A stretch of 64,000 nt of DNA from Acidobacteriota bacterium (lineage in GTDB: Bacteria; Acidobacteriota; Blastocatellia; Pyrinomonadales; Pyrinomonadaceae), in the NCBI GenBank assembly GCA_003222975.1, contig QHXN01000014.1, positions 29,642 to 93,641 on the forward strand. Reading direction: 5' to 3'. The notes under the pieces were generated by a model, which had not been told where the DNA came from, did not search any database, and was given only the letters and a program-made list of their open reading frames with translations. The translations under genes were made by a program, and so were the position numbers. Below, piece after piece: positions 57,931 through 64,000 of the stretch. How positions within the stretch are numbered: the first letter of the stretch is position 1; every line of letters starts with the position of its first letter.

Positions 57931-59781
57931 TTACAACCTCGCCAACTGAGCTTGCAGCGCGGGTCGCCGCTTGTATTGCTCTTTCAATTCCCGCAAATAC
58001 TTTTGCCACTCGCTCGTGCGCCCTGACTTCGCGTAAGCGGCCTTGGCGCGCTTGAGCCAGCCGGCGGCAGCCGGATAAAGATTACTTTTCGTCTGCACGA
58101 TCAAATCTTCGGCCTGTTTGATGCTGGCGCGAATGACCCATTCCGGGCGGTGCGCGATGAGCGCCTCCGCTACCGTCTCCATGACTGTGTGGTAAGCGTC
58201 CTTTTGATCGGCGACTTTGATGGCCGCGTCCCATTCCTGCTCGAACAGCAGCACTTCGGCGAGCGGTTGTTTGTCGTAAAACTTCTCCAAAGTCGCCATC
58301 ACCGCAGATTTCAGCCGGCCCCAGCGCGCCCCCGCCAGTCGCTTGATCGTTTGATAAGTGGTGAGTGACGGGCGCTCGGAAAACGCCGCACGCCACGCTT
58401 CGAGTGCCTGCGGCCCGCGCCCCTGCGTTTCTTCGACGGGGCCGAGCCATTCGCCGAGCGCGGCTTTCCGCCCGGCGAGTTTGAGACCGCGTTCGCCGAC
58501 CCTGATCGCTTCGTCGAGGTGACCCGATTCGCGGAAGTGTTGCGCCAACAGCAAAGCCTCGTCGGCGACCGTCAGATGTTTAAGACTATACGAGACGGCT
58601 TCCGGCAGGCGACCAAGTCCGCACAGCTTTAAGGCATAGCGCAGGTGCTCGCCCTCCTTAACACACAGCGTAAGGTAGTCGTCGGTACGCCCTTGTCGCT
58701 CCAGTACGTTGAGCTTGGCGCGCGTCAAGGCTTGCTCCGTGCCGTCGTGCGACCACGGCGCGCCGAACTGATCGAAGTAATCATCCTCAAACTCCGACTC
58801 GTCCTCACTCCCTAACTCGTCTTCATCCTCATCGTCCCACTCACCTTCGTCTTCATCTTCTTCAACAGCGTGCCCCGTTGAATTCTCGCGCGGCGCTTCA
58901 TCCCAGCCACGTTCGGCAGCAGCGATGGCGACGCTCAATCCCTCCACCCCGTAGTCGCTGAGTTTGTCGTGCAGCTCATCCAGATCGCTGGCGAGGTCTT
59001 CGCGCTCATCCTCGTTCAAATCGAGACTCAAAATGACTTCGGCCAAAGTTTCACCGACGCCTGAAAAGAAATCGCCCAGTTCGCCGTTCGAGTCGTCAAT
59101 GTAGTCAAAGCCGTCGTAACTCTCCTGAATCAACGTCAGCAAAATCTGTAAGGCGGATTCGGCATCACCGGCATTAATGAACTCAATCGCGCTTCGCCGC
59201 ACGCCGTCCAGCTCCCCGACCATACCCCGGACGTGCCAGTAAGCCTCCGACATGCGCATGTGATCGAGGCTGTGCATAATGGCGCGCACGCGCCGCTGGT
59301 AGACCGCCGTGTCCACTTGTTTACGTTTGGCCGTTTTAGACTTTGCTTTGCCGGACGCGGCTGGCAAAGTGAGCGCCGCTTCGACCCAATCGTACAGGTC
59401 CGGCTGTTCGCGCAGCAGCTTCGTCACGAGCGCCAGCAACTGCTCGCGCGTGAGATCGGACAGAAGTTCTGCCGGCTCTCGACTGACGACAAACTGTTTC
59501 GGCTTCTGCGCGTAGGCCAGGAGCAGGGCGACGATGTGTTTGCAGTATCCGCCGAAATCATACGGGCAAGTGCACGTGGCCGTGCGAATGCCACCGCCGT
59601 CCAACTCGACGCGCACTTTGTAGAAAGGCGACTCGTTGCCTTCACACTCGCCGCTTAAAGTGTGGCCCCGTATGGCGGCGTTCGAGATCGCGCCGCTGCG
59701 ATAAAGCTCCCGGCCACGCTGAAAGCTCTTGTCGTTTGTGCCCGCGCGAATCACAGCTTCCGTCAGTTTGGCAATGGTCAT
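57931..59781 (-). CDS. SWIM zinc-finger protein
   Basis: 616 aa; [30 protein letters not shown] (CxC...CxH). Confidence 0.88.
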   Translation of the reverse strand: MTIAKLTEAVIRAGTNDKSFQRGRELYRSGAISNAAIRGHTLSGECEGNESPFYKVRVELDGGGIRTATCTCPYDFGGYCKHIVALLLAYAQKPKQFVVSREPAELLSDLTREQLLALVTKLLREQPDLYDWVEAALTLPAASGKAKSKTAKRKQVDTAVYQRRVRAIMHSLDHMRMSEAYWHVRGMVGELDGVRRSAIEFINAGDAESALQILLTLIQESYDGFDYIDDSNGELGDFFSGVGETLAEVILSLDLNEDEREDLASDLDELHDKLSDYGVEGLSVAIAAAERGWDEAPRENSTGHAVEEDEDEGEWDDEDEDELGSEDESEFEDDYFDQFGAPWSHDGTEQALTRAKLNVLERQGRTDDYLTLCVKEGEHLRYALKLCGLGRLPEAVSYSLKHLTVADEALLLAQHFRESGHLDEAIRVGERGLKLAGRKAALGEWLGPVEETQGRGPQALEAWRAAFSERPSLTTYQTIKRLAGARWGRLKSAVMATLEKFYDKQPLAEVLLFEQEWDAAIKVADQKDAYHTVMETVAEALIAHRPEWVIRASIKQAEDLIVQTKSNLYPAAAGWLKRAKAAYAKSGRTSEWQKYLRELKEQYKRRPALQAQLARL

Positions 59782-59918
59782 AACATCTACTTTCTAACGC
59801 CTGCCCAGCTCCCGCTCTCTTTTCGGGTATAGAGGTTTGACATCCGAAGGTAAGTTTCAAAGAATTCAGACGGCTCTATCCTAATGCTTTCAGCTTCGCA
59901 CTGCTACGTCCGCAAGCC

Positions 59919-61172
59919 ATGACTAACAATGTCGCTCTATCGCCTGTCCACCGGCGCGTTCTGCGGAACCAACCCATCAGCGGGCACGAGCCGGGAGCGG
60001 TGTTGCAAGATTTCGCGTCGCTGCTGGACTTCGTCGGGGCGCGTGAGATCGCCGTGAGCGGCAAGCATCAGTTATTGCCGATGTCGCTCTTAGCCGAGTT
60101 GAGCTCTCGCCTGTCGAGAACCAATCAGGTCGGCCTCAAGCGGCCTCAGCAGAAGTCGTACCCGTACATCGACGGCCTTTATCTGCTGCTGCGCGCGAGC
60201 GGCCTCTCGCTGGTGGAGAATCGCGGAAACAAACAATTTCTGTTGCTCGACGACGATGCTTTGCGGTCGTGGCACGGGCTGAACATGACGGAGCGATATT
60301 TCACACTGCTCGGCGCGTGGCTTATTCGCGCGCGCGGGGAGATTCTGGGCGAAGACCGCTACCCCTTCAGCGAACTCAGCCGGTGTCGAGATTTCGTGCA
60401 GCGCATACCGGAAGCGGGGCTGAACGTGGCCGGAGACAAACACACTGAGTCAACGATTCCCTTTCAGCCGGGGCCGCGCAACATCGCGCTGCTGGACCTG
60501 TTCGGACTCATCTCCGTGTGGCAGGGAGAGCCGGAACCGGGCCGGGCGTGGAGCATCGCCCGCATCTTCCGCAGGCCTTTCGGAGACGCGCTCCTTCGTT
60601 TGCTGTCAGACCTGTCGAGCGATGAAGTAATGCTGTGGGAGTTGCGGGGAGACCAGAGTAATGAGGCAGAGTTGTACCATGACTTTCAATCGAGACTCCA
60701 GCCGCTCTTCCCTGAATGGCGCGAGACGCTGACGCCGCCGGAACCCGCGATGAGAGACAGCTTGCACGTCTTCAAGGTCTCACTGGGAAGAGTGTGGCGG
60801 CGCGTTGCGATCCCCGGAGAGATGACGTTGGAGGCACTGAGCGAAGCCATCTTGGATGCCTTCGATTTTGATAACGATCACCTGCACCTCTTCAGGTACA
60901 GAAACCGCTTCGGCCTCTTTGAAGAGGTCAAACACCCTTACACAGAGGAATCGCCCTCGACGGCTGAGGTCAAAATCGGGGAACTGCCGCTCAGACCCGG
61001 CGCAGTGCTGGAATATCTTTTCGATTTCGGGGACAACTGGCTTTTCGAAGCGCGGCTGGAAAGACTTGAGCCGGCGGACCCGAAGATCAGAAAACCGACG
61101 GTGATTGACGGGCGCGGTCAGGCTCTGCCACAGTACCCGAACTTTGATGACGAAGGATGGGATAAGGAATAG
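59919..61172 (+). CDS. Plasmid pRiA4b ORF-3-like protein
   Basis: 417 aa; LHVFKVSLGRVWRRVAIPGEMTLEALSEAILDAFDFDNDHLHLFRY and LEYLFDFGDNWLFEARLERL. Confidence 0.85.
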   Translation: MTNNVALSPVHRRVLRNQPISGHEPGAVLQDFASLLDFVGAREIAVSGKHQLLPMSLLAELSSRLSRTNQVGLKRPQQKSYPYIDGLYLLLRASGLSLVENRGNKQFLLLDDDALRSWHGLNMTERYFTLLGAWLIRARGEILGEDRYPFSELSRCRDFVQRIPEAGLNVAGDKHTESTIPFQPGPRNIALLDLFGLISVWQGEPEPGRAWSIARIFRRPFGDALLRLLSDLSSDEVMLWELRGDQSNEAELYHDFQSRLQPLFPEWRETLTPPEPAMRDSLHVFKVSLGRVWRRVAIPGEMTLEALSEAILDAFDFDNDHLHLFRYRNRFGLFEEVKHPYTEESPSTAEVKIGELPLRPGAVLEYLFDFGDNWLFEARLERLEPADPKIRKPTVIDGRGQALPQYPNFDDEGWDKE

Positions 61173-61275
61173 TCCGACGCAAGCGCGTCTCTTGTTTACA
61201 GAACCGGGAGTGGGCGGGTCGCGTAAGGAACGAAATTCAAATCGGCGTTTCCTTCATCCTTCCTCCTCCGGTTAG

Positions 61276-61335
61276 GAACGCGCATCAGGAGGCCCGACAC
61301 ATGAATTCACGTGTCGGGCCTCCTGATGCGCGTTC
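61276..61335. repeat. Perfect inverted repeat, 25-nt arms, 10-nt loop
   Basis: GAACGCGCATCAGGAGGCCCGACAC (61276-61300) ATGAATTCAC GTGTCGGGCCTCCTGATGCGCGTTC (61311-61335). Confidence 0.95.
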
Positions 61336-61344
61336 GTGATCCTC

Positions 61345-61427
61345 TCAGAAGCTGAGCCGGAGGCCGAACTGGAAACAGTTTGGCTCAGTTCAAAGGCGAT
61401 TTAACCCTTGAGTTTTCGCTAACCTGA
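61345..61427 (-). repeat. Dispersed intergenic repeat, copy 2 (core 61364-61427)
   Basis: Core CCGAACTGGAAACAGTTTGGCTCAGTTCAAAGGCGATTTAACCCTTGAGTTTTCGCTAACCTGA matches 20347-20410; minus strand reads TEPNCFQFGLRLSF-stop. Confidence 0.9.
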
Positions 61428-61539
61428 TTTTATATGCGAAACTTGGTGGTAAAGTCTAGCCTTGAAAATCTTACTCCGGTGCAGGTTACAATCAATGAGC
61501 GAGTAAATTTTCCATGGCCGCACGACCGAACGTAAGGAT

Positions 61540-61575
61540 GCTTCAATTGAGCCACGTTCATTCAAACGTGGAAAC
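61540..61575 (-). CRISPR. Single CRISPR-repeat-like sequence, no array
   Basis: 36 nt GTTTCCACGTTTGAATGAACGTGGCTCAATTGAAGC on the minus strand: 7-bp stem CCACGTT/AACGTGG with 6-nt loop, GTTTCC start and TTGAAGC end; sits directly downstream of cas4-cas1. No second copy seen. Confidence 0.6.
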
Positions 61576-62818
61576 GTGCGAAGTAATCGCGCGCCGCCGC
61601 GCCTTCGATGCCGAGTAGCTGTTCGAGCGCTGCGGCGCGCTCCGCATCGCGGCGGGCGTAGGCGAGACGCACCAGAGTCTCGCGCGGCAGCTCGCGTGCG
61701 TTACGACGCAGAAGCGTCCGCGCGTTGCGAATCTTGCCGGAGACGAAAGCCCGCGCCAGCCGAAGACAGAACTCTTTATCGTCGGCGGCTTTGAATTGAC
61801 GGCGGCGCAGTTCTATATTTTTGTGCGGCGGCGGAGTCGTCACGGCAGTCAGCCAGCCGCCGTAAGACATATGTATGATCGGCACGTCGCGCCCCGCGAG
61901 TTCGTGGAGAGCCTGTGCCGAGAGCTGTACGTTGCCGAATAGACAGAGCTGATTTGTCTCAAGCAAACGCGCGTCGCTCACGGTCTTGCCCTTCTCGCGT
62001 ATCTCCAACACTTCGTCGCGCAGACCCACGCTGTAACCCTGCCCCTGCACATAGACCGCGAGCGCGTCGTCGCGCGCCGGAATCAGGCGGCGCGGCTCCG
62101 CCTCCGCTTTCGACGGACAGGGCAATTCGTTTTCCGCCGTGGCTTCGTCAGCAAGACCCTCGGCTGTGGCTTCGCGCAGCAGATTCGTCTCATCCGGCAG
62201 GCAGATGCCGACGAGCGAACAGCGCGGACACTTCGGCGAACGCACGAGCGGCGGAGGAATCGTCCGATTGGCTGCGACGCGACGCGCTTCTGCTATCAAC
62301 TCTCGCGTGCGCGCCACGAGTTCGTCAGTTAGCTCGACGCGGACGCGCTGATTCGTCTCCGCGAAATAAATAGCGCCCTCGTCGCACTCATAGCCATGCT
62401 CGCGCAGCAGCAAACCCTGCAAGCAGACCTGCACGCGCTCCGGCTCATACGCTCCCTCCGCCACGTCCGGCGGCGCGCCGCGCTTGTAATCCACAGGGAT
62501 CACGCGCTCGTCATCCGCCTCGATCACGTCCACACGCGCCGTCACTCCAAGCTCGTCCGAGCCGAGCAGAACGGAGCGTGCGTGCAGGCGCGGCATCTCA
62601 ACCACCTTCTCCGGCTCCGGCACGCGCCCATGCTCCTCATCCACACGCCGGTGCACGAATCGTCCGTCGAGCGTGTCCGCATTGTGCGCCCATTCGCCTT
62701 GCACATGTTCCAGATAAAACAGGCGTGGGCAGTAGGCATATTCATTAATCATCCGCGCCGGAATCTGCTCGACGCTTTCTTGATTGCCTTGATTCGTTGC
62801 TGCGGGTTCTGTCGTCAT
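61562..62818 (-). CDS. cas4-cas1: CRISPR-associated Cas4-Cas1 fusion, Cas1 part C-terminally truncated
   Basis: 418 aa; Cas4 MINEYAYCPRLFYLEHVQGEW ... CPRCSLVGICLPDE; Cas1 N-domain VYVQGQGYSVGLRDEVLEIREKGK... QLCLFGNVQLSAQAL, ending LLGIEGAAARDYFARFHV-stop before the His/Asp catalytic region. Confidence 0.88.
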   Translation of the reverse strand: MTTEPAATNQGNQESVEQIPARMINEYAYCPRLFYLEHVQGEWAHNADTLDGRFVHRRVDEEHGRVPEPEKVVEMPRLHARSVLLGSDELGVTARVDVIEADDERVIPVDYKRGAPPDVAEGAYEPERVQVCLQGLLLREHGYECDEGAIYFAETNQRVRVELTDELVARTRELIAEARRVAANRTIPPPLVRSPKCPRCSLVGICLPDETNLLREATAEGLADEATAENELPCPSKAEAEPRRLIPARDDALAVYVQGQGYSVGLRDEVLEIREKGKTVSDARLLETNQLCLFGNVQLSAQALHELAGRDVPIIHMSYGGWLTAVTTPPPHKNIELRRRQFKAADDKEFCLRLARAFVSGKIRNARTLLRRNARELPRETLVRLAYARRDAERAAALEQLLGIEGAAARDYFARFHV

Positions 62819-62938
62819 CTGCGTTTAGCTCCTCTCAACAACATCAATAGTTCAGAGGATCTAAAACCGGAAAAGCTGCGTGAGATATTTTATTTTCAAA
62901 GAACAACGTCGCCGTTTTAGACAGAATCAGGCATGGAC

Positions 62939-64000
62939 TCACACAGGCTCGAATAACCCCAAGCCGAAATGCGCGCCGAAGCCGAGCACGAGCGGCGCAT
63001 TAACTTCTTCGGCGAACTCGATTTCGAAGCCCGCCGTGCCGTAGCCCGTCGTGCCGTTAAAGCGGCGCGTGCGAAACTCAAGCCAGCGCACGAGCCGCGC
63101 CCCAACTTTGTAGCCTTTCAAATCTTTGTCCACATCGCTGCTGTGCACTTCTATTATTTCCGGCAACTGACGCAGGCGCGCTTCGCGCTTCAACTGCTCA
63201 ACCGGCGTGTCGCGCGGGCGCGCACCCTTCCCCGCCCCGCGCGTGGCGAAACGCGGCAGGACGAACGGCGTTACCGAGCGCCAACGCTTCGCTTTCGTAA
63301 AAATCGGTGCGGCGCCCTGAAACATCTCTTCACTGCCAAGCCCGACTAGCACCATGCGGACTTCATGCGTTGCATCGAAGCGATAAATCTTTCGTAAGCG
63401 TCCGAAAGCGGCGATATCCGCTCCGTCAAACTCTGCCCTCGCGTAGATAGTCAGGTGGTCGAGCCAGCCGTCGCCGTCTTCATCGGTCGCCAAAAAGTAG
63501 GCGTGGTTGTGATCCTTTAACGGTACGCCAGAGAGGGTCTTGCCTGTAAGCGTTTCGGAGTGTGCGGCATTTTCGATCTTCGCGCGAATATCAAACAATG
63601 CGCGGCGCACTTTCTCGCAGAACGGCAAAGTGTCCTGCACCTGCGGCAGTACTTTGGAATCAAGTGTGTAGCGTGCGACGTTCACGCGCACAGATTTCCC
63701 CTGATGCATACGCGGCGGGCATCCTTCCGAGAGCACATCCAACGGTCGCAGATAAGTCAACCATTCTGCTCCGTCAGGCGGACTAAGGTGTTTCTTGTCG
63801 CGCATCTCACCGATTTCAACGCATAACTTGCTCAATATGTCGTCAGTGCCAGCTTGCGGGACAAGCACGCGAGCCGTCGCCCAGCCTGCGAGCGATTGAC
63901 CGTTCATGTAAGGTTGACAGTTGATTTTCGCCGCGTCGAAATTTTCTTCCAATTTCATTTCACACCACGACTCGGCGCGCCCGAACGTGTTGAGTCGCTC
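62939..64000 (-). CDS. csb2: Type I-G (I-U) CRISPR-associated Csb2 (Cas5-Cas6-like), N-terminus beyond the window
   Basis: HAYFLATDEDGDGWLDHLTIYARAEFDG and LGFGAHFGLGLFEPV; frame stays open past the listed M to ERLNTFGRAESWCEMKLEENFD at the window edge. Confidence 0.8.
   Translation of the reverse strand, partial: ERLNTFGRAESWCEMKLEENFDAAKINCQPYMNGQSLAGWATARVLVPQAGTDDILSKLCVEIGEMRDKKHLSPPDGAEWLTYLRPLDVLSEGCPPRMHQGKSVRVNVARYTLDSKVLPQVQDTLPFCEKVRRALFDIRAKIENAAHSETLTGKTLSGVPLKDHNHAYFLATDEDGDGWLDHLTIYARAEFDGADIAAFGRLRKIYRFDATHEVRMVLVGLGSEEMFQGAAPIFTKAKRWRSVTPFVLPRFATRGAGKGARPRDTPVEQLKREARLRQLPEIIEVHSSDVDKDLKGYKVGARLVRWLEFRTRRFNGTTGYGTAGFEIEFAEEVNAPLVLGFGAHFGLGLFEPV

Noticed and set aside
1-64000. 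tRNA or rRNA genes
   Set aside because: No recognisable cloverleaf or rRNA core sequence noticed by eye in the intergenic regions; a tRNAscan/Infernal run would be needed to exclude them.

Overview
High-GC bacterial chromosome window; gene content resembles Acidobacteriota, but taxonomy is inferred only. All calls come from reading the sequence and the ORF translations; no searches were run. From left to right: (i) a zinc-ribbon protein cut by the left edge, a NurA-domain protein, a secreted protein bracketed by heptamer-based hairpins, and a TPR protein (1-3.7 kb). (ii) A phosphoesterase and a mono-heme protein, convergent with a GMC/FAD-SLDH-like/cytochrome module (4-11.2 kb). (iii) A Crp/Fnr regulator, a degenerate receiver protein and a saccharide block: GH2, GH1-RmlD-like fusion, UDP-galactopyranose mutase and glycosyltransferase (11.5-19.7 kb). 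(iv) A ~23-kb one-strand block of exported beta-propeller (FG-GAP/VCBS, BNR), TonB receptor, IPT-tail, heme/copper-monooxygenase-like, redoxin and pentaheme proteins (21-44 kb). (v) An IS982-like element with an internal UGA in its transposase, and an S41 peptidase (45-48 kb). (vi) A five-gene type I restriction-modification operon with an unusual ~193-aa Rossmann-like protein between hsdS and hsdR and a SprT/YgjP-like metallopeptidase at the end (48.5-57.5 kb). (vii) SWIM and pRiA4b-ORF3-like proteins, then the end of a type I-G (I-U) CRISPR-Cas locus. There, a cas4-cas1 fusion is truncated and joined directly to one CRISPR-repeat-like sequence (61.5-64 kb). The best candidates for follow-up are the cas1::repeat junction, the protein inside the R-M operon, the 64-bp dispersed repeat next to perfect palindromes, and the propeller/redox block.
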